Shown in pieces: positions 8,022 through 15,389 of a stretch of 64,000 nt of DNA (within the stretch, counting starts at the first letter, position 1; each line of letters starts with the position of its first letter). This stretch comes from Prevotella sp. (GTDB lineage: Bacteria; Bacteroidota; Bacteroidia; Bacteroidales; Bacteroidaceae): positions 121,001-185,000 of the forward strand of contig JAEEWT010000005.1 of assembly GCA_016287755.1 (NCBI GenBank). Reading direction: 5' to 3'. The translations under genes were made by a program, and so were the position numbers. The notes under the pieces were generated by a model. The model worked only from the letters and a program-made list of their open reading frames with translations, ran no database searches and was not told where the DNA came from.

Positions 8022-8546
8022 TTATTTGTTAATTTCTAATCTCAATACTCTGATTGGCCTGTTCTCACCTTGATATTGTGTCGCATCGATGCAGGTTTCG
8101 CCTGTTGGAACAAAACCACACTTCTCCATCACTCGGCCTGAGGCGGGGTTATCCACAAAGTGACCGCTAATGAGCGATTTGATATCAGTAGTTTCTCGGA
8201 TGTGGTCTAACATCAGCTGCAATGCTTCTGTACAGATACCATGATTCCAATAGGGCTTTGCCACCCAATAGCCGATGAGCGGTTCACCCTCGCGGGCCGG
8301 CAGGTTACACTCGCACGATGGACCGTAGCCCATAGCACCTATTGCCTCACCAGTTTCTTTCAGCTCGATAGCCCATGTGTGCAACGCATCTTTAAATACT
8401 GTGCGGATAATCTCCAGACTCTCTTCCACACTCTTATGTGGTGCCCATCCAGCGCGAGGGCCGACGTCCGGATCAGAAGCCCATTTGAATAGCGTCTCCG
8501 CGTCGCTATCTCGCCAAGGGCGCAATATAATACGATCATTTTCCAT
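8022..8546 (-). CDS. GNAT acetyltransferase, RimJ/RimL-like
   Basis: A 174-residue acetyltransferase of the Acetyltransf_3 (RimJ/RimL) type. It starts ENDRIILRPWRDSDAETLFKWASDP, has the middle GEPLIGYWVAKPYWNHGICTEAL acetyl-CoA-binding region and ends with the NPASGRVMEKCGF motif. These enzymes acetylate protein N-termini or small amines; the substrate here is unknown. The start at 8546 avoids overlap with the upstream HEAT-like gene, from which it is separated by 7 bp. Confidence 0.8.
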   Translation of the reverse strand: MENDRIILRPWRDSDAETLFKWASDPDVGPRAGWAPHKSVEESLEIIRTVFKDALHTWAIELKETGEAIGAMGYGPSCECNLPAREGEPLIGYWVAKPYWNHGICTEALQLMLDHIRETTDIKSLISGHFVDNPASGRVMEKCGFVPTGETCIDATQYQGENRPIRVLRLEINK

Positions 8547-8553
8547 ATTTGTT

Positions 8554-9075
8554 TTATTTGAATTTCCCACTAAGAATCCTTTTGCGAAGACACTTTACAG
8601 CGGGTTTGTAATAATCTATCTCCATCGCTTCAAGGGTGCGTTTCAACTCATCCATCAGTTCTGGATAAAAACTGCACATACGATAAGCGAGCTTCATGCA
8701 GAGCGTTTGGATTCCAGGGAACTCCTCAATGCTGACCATGTGCTCGTAGCAGAAGTCTAGGAAATCAGTCCGCAAATCATCCTCGTCCATCTTCAATCGT
8801 TCGATGATGTTCAGCGTCAGCCTCCTCACGGACGAGTTCTCCGTCTGCATGGCCTGGTCAATCAGTTCATTGCGTATCACCTGCAATTCTGGCAACTCAT
8901 TGTCCTTGGCTTTAGTCAGTCCCCACAAGGCACTCCTCGCCACGCGATAGTCCGAATCGAACACATATCGTCGTGCAAAGCCGAGGAAATCGCCTGTAGC
9001 CCTGACTTCCCGATATATGTCTTGCGCGCCACCCTCGCTAAACGTTTGACTTAGTCTCTCGCTTGTTATCGCCAT
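8554..9075 (-). CDS. HEAT/armadillo-like alpha-helical protein
   Basis: A 173-residue, nearly all-helical protein with repeated helix pairs (segments around SDYRVARSALWGLTKAKD, ENSSVRRLTLNIIERL and FPGIQTLCMKLAYRM). The pattern resembles HEAT-type repeats, also seen in DNA alkylation-repair folds, but no catalytic motif is recognised. It is soluble, with no signal peptide. Its start overlaps the end of the small ORF at 9066-9233 by 10 bp. Likely a protein-interaction module of unknown role. Confidence 0.5.
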   Translation of the reverse strand: MAITSERLSQTFSEGGAQDIYREVRATGDFLGFARRYVFDSDYRVARSALWGLTKAKDNELPELQVIRNELIDQAMQTENSSVRRLTLNIIERLKMDEDDLRTDFLDFCYEHMVSIEEFPGIQTLCMKLAYRMCSFYPELMDELKRTLEAMEIDYYKPAVKCLRKRILSGKFK

Positions 9076-9233
9076 ATCAAATAATTAAGTCTTTCTATTG
9101 CTTTACGACACTTCTGTTTATCTTTCTCGGTGATTTCCAGACACTTCGCTGTACCAGGCGTGCGTTCCATCACATCATCATAGAAGGCTATAACGGCTTC
9201 GAAGTCGTTTTGTGCTGCTAATTCCAACTTCAT
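9066..9233 (-). pseudogene. 55-residue ORF, possible internally deleted GNAT
   Basis: ATG at 9233 to TAA at 9066-9068. The first ~26 residues (MKLELAAQNDFEAVIAFYDD and on) look like the start of a GNAT acetyltransferase, including the first strand and helix. The remaining ~29 residues (GTAKCLEITEKDKQKCRKAI...) are charged and helical and match no GNAT core, and no acetyl-CoA-binding motif is present. It may be a gene fused by deletion, or a genuine small protein. It starts 10 bp after the CAT-like gene. Confidence 0.35.
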
Positions 9234-9243
9234 TGTTTCACAT

Positions 9244-9861
9244 TTATATCCTGTTGATAATAAATTGAAGTTCTTCTAGGAACCGGGCAGCGTGTGAACC
9301 GTCCATCTGGGCGTGATGGAACTGGAAGGAGATGGGCAAAGTTACCTTAAACCAATGCTTGCGATATCTGCCCCATGCGAGGAAAGGATTGGTGTAGATG
9401 CCGCTGTACTGGTTGACGATGCTGTCTAGTTCCGTGCCTGTCACTGCCGACGTACCGACTATCACAGCCTCATCGTCTAATATGTCCTGACAGGTCTGGC
9501 TGATGGTCTCTGTCAGATGCATGTAATTGGCATTAAACTGTTCCAGATCGTCGCTGACGGCAACATCACAGAAACTGAGCCCGCCCTTTACGTTTTCCAC
9601 TATCATGTTGATGGCCATACGGTCGTATTTGTATAGTTTCCCGTTATGCGGCAACATGTAAAACTCCTCTATCCCTGATGCAGCCTTGCCGATGCACCAG
9701 CAGAGCAGCATGTTGAATTTCATACCGCGCCGCCGACTCACCTTGCAGAGCCGCGTCACGTCGAAGGTCTTTGTTAATGTCACCATCGGCATGGGCGACT
9801 TCATCCACAGCTCGAAGGCGATGGCCCGATTCGTTTCTTTGGGATTGATTTCCTTTTTCAT
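9244..9861 (-). CDS. CatA-like chloramphenicol acetyltransferase family protein
   Basis: A 205-residue cytoplasmic acyltransferase of the CAT fold. The catalytic motif HHxxxDG is intact (His182, His183, Asp187, Gly188, in QFHHAQMDGSH), and the length fits a CAT monomer (~210-220), normally a trimer. Chromosomal CatA-like O-acetyltransferases of unknown substrate are common in Bacteroidota, and this sequence is not evidently one of the mobile resistance types. Neighbours are an acyltransferase-3 gene 7 bp upstream and the small GNAT-like ORF 10 bp downstream. Confidence 0.8.
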   Translation of the reverse strand: MKKEINPKETNRAIAFELWMKSPMPMVTLTKTFDVTRLCKVSRRRGMKFNMLLCWCIGKAASGIEEFYMLPHNGKLYKYDRMAINMIVENVKGGLSFCDVAVSDDLEQFNANYMHLTETISQTCQDILDDEAVIVGTSAVTGTELDSIVNQYSGIYTNPFLAWGRYRKHWFKVTLPISFQFHHAQMDGSHAARFLEELQFIINRI

Positions 9862-9868
9862 CTTTTAA

Positions 9869-10894
9869 TTATAATACCTTCTTTACACCAGGAATCAGCC
9901 GCAGCAGCCAGGTAAACCCGAACGATGCGATGGTGATGACAACTCCGATGAACATGAACTTGCCGAATGCACCCATCCAGATGCCATCAACCGCATGCTG
10001 CAGAATGAGCATCAACAGTAGATGAAAGATGTAGGCTCCGTAAGCTTGAGATGCACACCACTTCCAGAACTTGTTGTTCCAGTTTCCATATTCACGGAAC
10101 AGCCACAGCAGTCCGAAACTAATGAACACACAGAGTAACGACTCGTAGATGCCGAACCACTGAGCAACAAAGGCGTTCCACTCACCGCCATCGCGCAAAT
10201 AGATACCTAATGCCAAGAGGCATCCTATCGCTAACGACAAGACTCCCGTGGTGTTGCTCATCTGCTCAAGCCAATTGAAACGACGCGCAAGAATGCCAAT
10301 GACAAACATCATCACGTATTGCAGATAGTGGGCAGGCTCCATCGGCAAAGGGATGATGCCGAAAGGCCATATCCAATGATCCTGCGGACTGACCAAACGT
10401 ATCAGATAACTGCCAATACCCATGATGCCACCGAATATCAGCAAGCCAATGATGGTAGGTCTCGATGAGCACTCGCCATTGATGGGCTTACAAAACTGTC
10501 GTATCAAGGCATAGAGAAGACAGAACACAAGCAGACTTTCAATATACCACATGTGGCCAATCTCTAATTTACCTGACAGCACACTCAGCAATCCGCCCAT
10601 CACCAACAGGGGAATGCCCAAGCGTATCAGTTTCTTTTGGACAAATACTGAGGCTCCTTGCTTATCGTAACTTGTGGGAACAAAATAGCCCGATATCAGG
10701 AAGAACAGTCCCATGAAGAAGGCGGCATTTACTGAGAAGAAATGCCATATCCAAGGCATCACCTCGGCAGGATTACTGGGGGTATAGGCCCAGGCTCCAC
10801 CATCACCGTATGCCTGACCAGCATGGTGGAATATCACCAGCGCCGTCAGACATACCTTCAGATTGTCCAGATAAAAAAGTCGTTTCTTATTCAT
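9869..10894 (-). CDS. acyltransferase 3 family membrane protein
   Basis: A 341-residue protein with ~10 transmembrane helices and the acyltransferase-3 start FYLDNLKVCLTALVIFHHAGQAYG, containing the conserved Asp and the HH motif in the first helix. Members move acyl (usually acetyl or succinyl) groups onto sugars, peptidoglycan, lipids or antibiotics at the membrane. The acceptor is unknown. It begins 19 bp after the stop of the metallopeptidase-like gene, in a short duplicated segment. Confidence 0.8.
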   Translation of the reverse strand: MNKKRLFYLDNLKVCLTALVIFHHAGQAYGDGGAWAYTPSNPAEVMPWIWHFFSVNAAFFMGLFFLISGYFVPTSYDKQGASVFVQKKLIRLGIPLLVMGGLLSVLSGKLEIGHMWYIESLLVFCLLYALIRQFCKPINGECSSRPTIIGLLIFGGIMGIGSYLIRLVSPQDHWIWPFGIIPLPMEPAHYLQYVMMFVIGILARRFNWLEQMSNTTGVLSLAIGCLLALGIYLRDGGEWNAFVAQWFGIYESLLCVFISFGLLWLFREYGNWNNKFWKWCASQAYGAYIFHLLLMLILQHAVDGIWMGAFGKFMFIGVVITIASFGFTWLLRLIPGVKKVL

Positions 10895-10897
10895 TTA

Positions 10898-10925
10898 TTT
10901 CATCCATCACCTTTCATCCATCACC
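10898..10925 (+). repeat. 14-bp tandem duplication at a gene end
   Basis: TTTCATCCATCACC occurs twice in direct contact (10898-10911, 10912-10925). The second copy contains the stop codon of the leftward gene at 10914-12689, and the first falls between that stop and the start of the acyltransferase gene. Confidence 0.8.
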
Positions 10926-12689
10926 TTTCAGATATTCCATAATACCCTTGCGATAGAGTTCTGCAGGATCGCTGATGCCGAAGTTTGACAAACGGTCGAA
11001 TATCCGGCAGAACGTCTGCACATCGGCCTCGCCGAAAGCATGGTAATCGGCTGTCTTACGGCCAGCAATCTTGCAGTTGTACCAACAAGCCAGACTCTCG
11101 AAGGCACTCCAGGGAACATAGGTCAGGTCACGGTCAGAATCAAGTTTCCGCGTGTATTCCTTGAATTCCTCCACGATGGGGTCGATGCTGTCCTGCATCA
11201 GGAAGATGCCAAACTCATGACTGAACATCGCTAATTGGTAGTCGATATTCTGATTGTACCATACAGTGTTGGTACTGTCGTTCAGATTGTTGTACGAGGG
11301 ACCTTTCTGGCCAGCACAATACAGCAACCAGTGATAATCACCCCGCCGCCAAGTATATCCCGTCACTCGTTCCCAGTCCCTGACGAATGACTGCCCCTGC
11401 ATCTTCTGGCTCAGCAGTTGCTGGCGTTCCTCCATTTCAGCCTTCACTTGAGGATAGACATTTTTGAGATAATTGTCATAGTTTTCCACATACACGTTGG
11501 CGATAGTTGTAGGAATGGCCATTTCATTGGCAGGCGCCCCCATCCTTATCGCTTCTTCGCGATAGTCATCCATGATGGTTTTGAGTTCGTCAGCATTAGA
11601 AAATGTTTCTTGAGCGACCTTAAAAAAGAACCAGGAATAAGGAGCATTCTCACCTTGTCCGAAGGTCAGATACTCTTTGTATTTCTGTAATGTGTCAATC
11701 GCTGCCTTTGGAAGCGAATTACCATATTTCGCAGCATAAGCTGGGTCAGAGAATCCCAGCTCAGCAAGTGTGTAGAGATGCGTCACATAGTTTACCTCCG
11801 GGCGAATCTCTATCAGTATCTGGATATCCTCCGTTGAGAATCGGATCTTTTCTTGAATCAGTTCCGTCAACGTGTAGCATTTCTGAAACAGTTCATCCTT
11901 ATACGGAATACCAAACTTATCCATGATGAGCATCAGGTAAAGACCAGAGGCATAATAACAGGAATTACTGTCGAGATTGGTCATCCAGTCTGTGTCTGTT
12001 ATACCTTGCTCACGCGCCAAACAGTATTCGATGTATCGTGCGGAACCTTCCACTGTCTCAATGATGGGGTAGAATTCTATGATATCAAGCCCTAATCTGT
12101 CTTTGACGGTTTTGAGTCGCTCGTCGCGAATGGAAAAGAAATCTGAGAGAATATGGCGGACTTCATGGATGCCGGATGCCTCGTATGCTTTCTTGAGGAG
12201 AGCGTTCTCTTTCGAAAGCATGTCGCGATTCCACTCATAATTCCGTCTGAGGGTCTTTAGAGAGTCGCTTGAAATAAAGTTTTCTGGAGTGGATGCCAAC
12301 ATCTTGTTCCAGAAATCCGTGTGCTTGTACTGGAATCCATGGAAGCACTCATGCATCAGCATGGCATACCATTCCTCGTATGTCTTTACACTTGGAACAG
12401 CCTGTATGGTTATCTCAGGCGAACTGCACTCCATCCGAGCCAGCGTATCGTCTTCTGCCTGATTCAAATGCATGCGGAAAGGACCGTCCTCGTAATAGTT
12501 CATTTCCATGCTATAGGCAGGATCATTGTATGTCGGCCAGATTTTCTCATCTATCAGTTCCTTAAGTTCGTCCACATGTGCCAACACCTGTTCTTTCGAT
12601 AGCTTATTGCTGTCGTTTATTGGTGTTTGCGCCTGATGGGGAATGGCTCCAGCAATCAGAAACGCCAAGATTAAAAACAAGTGTTTCAT
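10914..12689 (-). CDS. secreted HExxH metallopeptidase-like protein
   Basis: A 591-residue exported protein with a signal peptide (MKHLFLILAFLIAGAIPHQAQ). HECFH at residues 113-117, followed ~100 residues later by ETVEGSARYIEY, fits a gluzincin-type zinc site (HExxH plus a downstream Glu). A second, similar arrangement in the C-terminal half reads HEFGI then FESLACWY and has lost the second His, suggesting an internal duplication with one degenerate site. Substrate unknown; a catalytic role is inferred only from the motif. It is followed closely by the acyltransferase-3 gene, and the GNAT gene at 12702 ends 12 bp upstream. Confidence 0.5.
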   Translation of the reverse strand: MKHLFLILAFLIAGAIPHQAQTPINDSNKLSKEQVLAHVDELKELIDEKIWPTYNDPAYSMEMNYYEDGPFRMHLNQAEDDTLARMECSSPEITIQAVPSVKTYEEWYAMLMHECFHGFQYKHTDFWNKMLASTPENFISSDSLKTLRRNYEWNRDMLSKENALLKKAYEASGIHEVRHILSDFFSIRDERLKTVKDRLGLDIIEFYPIIETVEGSARYIEYCLAREQGITDTDWMTNLDSNSCYYASGLYLMLIMDKFGIPYKDELFQKCYTLTELIQEKIRFSTEDIQILIEIRPEVNYVTHLYTLAELGFSDPAYAAKYGNSLPKAAIDTLQKYKEYLTFGQGENAPYSWFFFKVAQETFSNADELKTIMDDYREEAIRMGAPANEMAIPTTIANVYVENYDNYLKNVYPQVKAEMEERQQLLSQKMQGQSFVRDWERVTGYTWRRGDYHWLLYCAGQKGPSYNNLNDSTNTVWYNQNIDYQLAMFSHEFGIFLMQDSIDPIVEEFKEYTRKLDSDRDLTYVPWSAFESLACWYNCKIAGRKTADYHAFGEADVQTFCRIFDRLSNFGISDPAELYRKGIMEYLKGDG

Positions 12690-12701
12690 TTATGAACCTT
12701 T

Positions 12702-13331
12702 TTATTCTTCATATCCTAATTGTCCTGGCAGACGGAGTTTTTCCTTCTGCGGGAAGGTTACCTCGTAAGCCTCGAAGGCCTCCGGATTCGCATCTGCCAC
12801 GAAATAGCCCTTCGGAGGGCAATAGGTTCCCTCACGATTACCCCAATAACCGGGAATCAGTTCTTGAGCGAGAAAATAAGGCACTTCAGACTCTCTTGGC
12901 TCTGCATGATAGTGGATCTTCTGTTTGCAGGCCAAGTCGAAGCCAGCATGCTTGTAGAATTCGATGTTACCCTCCATCTGTAGCAGACCGATTCCCATCT
13001 CCTTAGCCTTCTTTAGCGCATATTGTAGCAATTTGAGTCCATAACCTTTGCGTTTATAGTCGGGATGGATGCTGATGGGGCCGAAAGTCCATGAAGGAAA
13101 GACGCTACCATCATCAAGAACGATTTCTGCCTTCGAAAACATCACATGGCCGATGATACGCCCATCCTCCTCCATCACTAAGTCAAGCTCCGGAATGAAA
13201 TCGGGATTATTTCTATACTGATTAAGTACATAGTGCTCAGTGCACCCTGGGCGATAAACATTCCAGAACGATTCACGTGTCAGGTTCTCTACCTCACGCC
13301 AGTCTTGCGGTTTTTCCAATCTGATATTCAT
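12702..13331 (-). CDS. GNAT N-acetyltransferase, YhbS-like
   Basis: A 209-residue acetyltransferase. It starts MNIRLEKPQDWREVENLTRESF, has the central GPISIHPDYKRKGYGLKLLQ acetyl-CoA pyrophosphate-binding motif and then IEFYKHAGF. The C-terminal ~60 residues (PYFLAQELIPGYW, GTYCPPKGYFVADANPEAFEAY) are typical of the YhbS-like subgroup. Substrate unknown. It has its own promoter (13357-13388) inside the remains of the decayed barrel gene. Confidence 0.85.
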   Translation of the reverse strand: MNIRLEKPQDWREVENLTRESFWNVYRPGCTEHYVLNQYRNNPDFIPELDLVMEEDGRIIGHVMFSKAEIVLDDGSVFPSWTFGPISIHPDYKRKGYGLKLLQYALKKAKEMGIGLLQMEGNIEFYKHAGFDLACKQKIHYHAEPRESEVPYFLAQELIPGYWGNREGTYCPPKGYFVADANPEAFEAYEVTFPQKEKLRLPGQLGYEE

Positions 13332-13356
13332 TGTTGCTTCTTTTTATTGGACGTTG

Positions 13357-13388
13357 CAAAGATACAAATAGTTGCGGAATAAACCAAA
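13357..13388 (-). promoter_or_regulatory. promoter of the YhbS-like GNAT gene
   Basis: TATCTTTG (13357-13364) and TTTG (13385-13388) on the minus strand are 20 bp apart. The promoter lies just downstream of the residual stop codon of the decayed barrel gene (13390-13392). Confidence 0.6.
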
Positions 13389-13389
13389 T

Positions 13390-13570
13390 TTACATACGGG
13401 CCTTCTGCTTCTCGCCGGCACCAGAGCAGCACCACATTCACAAAAGGCATCGGCTCACCCTTCTCGTCAATCACCCGTCCGCCCCAGTCCTGTGTTTTAG
13501 CTTGGGCTGTCATTGTCATCACTATAGCAGCCATCAGCGCTGCGAATCTCAAATAATTCATTGTTTTCAT
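13390..13570 (-). pseudogene. decayed outer-membrane barrel gene with large internal deletion
   Basis: ATG at 13570 opens a signal peptide (MKTMNYLRFAALMAAIVMTM) and the beginning of a CarboxypepD_reg domain (GGRVIDEKGEPMPFVNVVLL), closely matching the first 50 residues of the barrel at 4688-7045. At about 13425 the sequence jumps, shifted one frame, to the last eleven codons of the same family (SGAGEKQKARM then TAA at 13390-13392), which match the family tail GTGAG..ER.RM. Some 2.2 kb of plug and barrel are missing. In the original frame translation runs on to a TGA at the GNAT start. It follows the LiaF-like gene by 15 bp, so the intact ancestor was probably in that operon. Confidence 0.8.
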
Positions 13571-13585
13571 ATTTGTCTTTATTTC

Positions 13586-14158
13586 TCAATTCTTGATATC
13601 CACGCCACCAAGGAAATTGCTAGCGATGACATGGATGGTTGGGGCCTTCAGATCGGCTGTATGTATGGCATGATTTCCGACACCACCGATGAAGCTGCGG
13701 CTCTTCACCTCGATATTGACATGAGTGGGCACAAACAGCTCGATGCCGCCACAGAACGTATGGATGTCGATCTCCTCATCTTCTGTGATGACAGCCTCGC
13801 GCAGATCCATTCGGATGCCGCCGCAGAAAGCATCGAGACGGGCACCGTGGAACGTCTCGCCGCGATAGACGTACTCGTCACCGCCGTAGTGCACTGAGCA
13901 ACAGATGCGCTTGCCGTCCTCGCCGATGGGTAAGGGGCGCTGTAGCCACTGATCGGGGTCGCGACGGTAGCTTTCGATGATCAGATGTACACCCACATAT
14001 AATAATATGAAGATACAAAAATACATGGTCCATGGGCCTTCCGACATCGTTTCAAACCAACTCCAATGGAGAATACCCCACAACGTAGCAAGTTTCAACA
14101 GACCGGCTACAACAAAAAGAATACCGATAACCGTTCTTGGTTTCATGTTCGTTTTCAT
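13586..14158 (-). CDS. LiaF-like membrane protein
   Basis: A 190-residue protein with two N-terminal transmembrane helices (~10-30 and 42-62) and a C-terminal beta-rich domain with repeated Gly-Gly turns (ICCSVHYGGDEYVY, LDAFCGGIRMDLREA, HTFCGGIELFVP, SFIGGVGN, NFLGGVDIKN). This is the LiaF/YvqF ('cell wall-active antibiotics response') pattern. LiaF modulates envelope-stress signalling in Firmicutes; in Bacteroidota the role is unknown. It is divergent from a LytTR regulator and carries shared operator copy B at its promoter, so the pair is probably functionally linked. Confidence 0.75.
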   Translation of the reverse strand: MKTNMKPRTVIGILFVVAGLLKLATLWGILHWSWFETMSEGPWTMYFCIFILLYVGVHLIIESYRRDPDQWLQRPLPIGEDGKRICCSVHYGGDEYVYRGETFHGARLDAFCGGIRMDLREAVITEDEEIDIHTFCGGIELFVPTHVNIEVKSRSFIGGVGNHAIHTADLKAPTIHVIASNFLGGVDIKN

Positions 14159-14192
14159 TTCTCTATTCAGTTTATTTTATGATTTCTGAGTG

Positions 14193-14224
14193 CAAAGGTA
14201 GGCTTCATGATTTATCCTTCCAAA
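14193..14224 (-). promoter_or_regulatory. promoter of the LiaF-like gene
   Basis: TACCTTTG (14193-14200) and TTTG (14221-14224) on the minus strand are 20 bp apart, a full match to the Bacteroidota consensus. The operator copy B abuts the -33 element. Confidence 0.7.
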
Positions 14225-14226
14225 TA

Positions 14227-14261
14227 TCTGGGATATACTGCATGAGTTTGTGACGAACGGT
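14227..14261 (-). promoter_or_regulatory. shared operator-like sequence, copy B, with consensus LytTR half-site
   Basis: TCTGGGAT-N4-TGCA-N6-TGTGA (14227-14253) plus a minus-strand ACCGTTCGT (14253-14261), which fits the published LytTR half-site [TA][AC][CA]GTTN[AG][TG] at nine of nine positions. A weaker half-site, GCAGTATAT, begins 20 bp further on, giving the direct-repeat spacing expected of LytTR sites. A related TGACGAGCGG occurs 40 bp away at 14291-14300. The LytTR gene itself starts at 14436. Confidence 0.65.
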
Positions 14262-14345
14262 CAAGAATATGGGACAAAATGTATAAAAAGTGACGAGCGG
14301 GAGCAAATTTTCCACTTTTTCACTTCACTTTTCATTTATATATTG

Positions 14346-14353
14346 TAACTTTG
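14346..14353 (+). promoter_or_regulatory. -7 box of the LytTR gene
   Basis: TAACTTTG matches the -7 consensus exactly. No good TTTG is visible at the expected spacing; the region there is T/C-rich (CACTTTTTCACTTCACTTTT). A weak -33 would fit a gene needing an activator bound at the upstream LytTR-like sites. Confidence 0.5.
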
Positions 14354-14366
14354 TGGATTGAAGCTG

Positions 14367-14423
14367 CGAACCTGCTCACGCTCGACCAATCATGCGAGCA
14401 TATTGGCACTCATGTAATCGCAG
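14367..14423 (+). repeat. dispersed repeat, copy 2
   Basis: CGAACCTGCTCACGCTCG at one end differs by one base from the copy at 2521-2538, and CTCATGTAATCGCAG at the other end differs slightly from 2584-2598. The middles differ. It lies in the untranslated leader of the LytTR gene. Confidence 0.5.
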
Positions 14424-14435
14424 TTTTGCCGACAT

Positions 14436-15326
14436 ATGAACAATAGTCACAAAGAAACCATCAGCATTCGTTTCATCAGTACAGCTTTCATGATTCTGGC
14501 GATTGCCATCTTCAAGCCCTTCGGACTCGAAGCTGGGCAATGGCAATCCTATCTTCATCTGCTATGTCTTTTTGTGTTGGGCTTATTCAGCTGTTTCATA
14601 ACAGAGGTCATTCTGCGATACACGGTACACATGCCTCGCTCCTATGAACGTGGCATCAACTATATCATCAGTCGCAATCTGCGCTTTCAGCTCATCAATA
14701 CTCCCTTAGTGGCACTGTTTATCTGCCTGTATCGCCACTTTATGATGAGCAGTCTTGTGGAGAGTAATCAGTTCTCGCTGAGCAACTATCTTGAAACGCT
14801 GGCAATTATTGCCTTCCTTTCCTTCGCTATCGGACTCTACTGGCGCTTCAAGTTCCGTAACAAGTATCTGGCGATGGAATTGGAAGAGACTAAACTGCTG
14901 AACGAAGAACTGAAGAAGAAGCAAGAGCCGGAGCAGTTTATGCCGCACGAAGTAGAGAAACCTAACGAGAAACCACTCCAGCAGGAGCTAAAACTCACCG
15001 GCTCGACCAACGAATCTGTGACGCTCCAGATCTCCTACCTATTATTTATTGAGGCCGTTGGCAACTATGTCAAGATCTGCCATCTGCGCGACGGACAGGT
15101 TCGTACAGACATGCTTCGTGCCACTATGAAACAGATGGAGGAAACGCTGAAGGACTATCCGATGATTGTCCGCTGCCATCGCGCCTTCCTGGTTAACCTT
15201 GGTCAGGTAGAGCAAATCATCTCACATTCCGGCTCCACCCAGTTGCTCATCAAGTACTGCCACGAATCACTCCCCGTCTCGCGCAGCAACATGGCACAAA
15301 TCAAGGATGCAATAAAGCAAGGGTAG
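14436..15326 (+). CDS. membrane-anchored LytTR transcriptional regulator
   Basis: A 296-residue protein with four predicted transmembrane helices in residues ~10-145, a charged coiled linker (~150-185) and a C-terminal LytTR DNA-binding domain (~195-290; ISYLLFIEAVGNYVKICH, MIVRCHRAFLVNL, LPVSRSNMAQIK). There is no receiver domain, so it is a one-component regulator that senses at the membrane and binds DNA directly. It is divergent from the LiaF-like gene, and a perfect LytTR half-site lies in the shared intergenic region. Auto-regulation and control of the other two operator-bearing promoters are inferred. Confidence 0.85.
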   Translation: MNNSHKETISIRFISTAFMILAIAIFKPFGLEAGQWQSYLHLLCLFVLGLFSCFITEVILRYTVHMPRSYERGINYIISRNLRFQLINTPLVALFICLYRHFMMSSLVESNQFSLSNYLETLAIIAFLSFAIGLYWRFKFRNKYLAMELEETKLLNEELKKKQEPEQFMPHEVEKPNEKPLQQELKLTGSTNESVTLQISYLLFIEAVGNYVKICHLRDGQVRTDMLRATMKQMEETLKDYPMIVRCHRAFLVNLGQVEQIISHSGSTQLLIKYCHESLPVSRSNMAQIKDAIKQG

Positions 15327-15389
15327 ATCATCCATTTAACCTATTATCTTCCCATGCTTTCAGAAAAACATGATGATGCAGTTATACCG

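Noticed and set aside
9244..9861. Acquired chloramphenicol resistance gene
   Set aside because: CAT fold and active site are present, but there is no mobile element nearby and chromosomal CatA-like enzymes of unknown substrate are common in the phylum.
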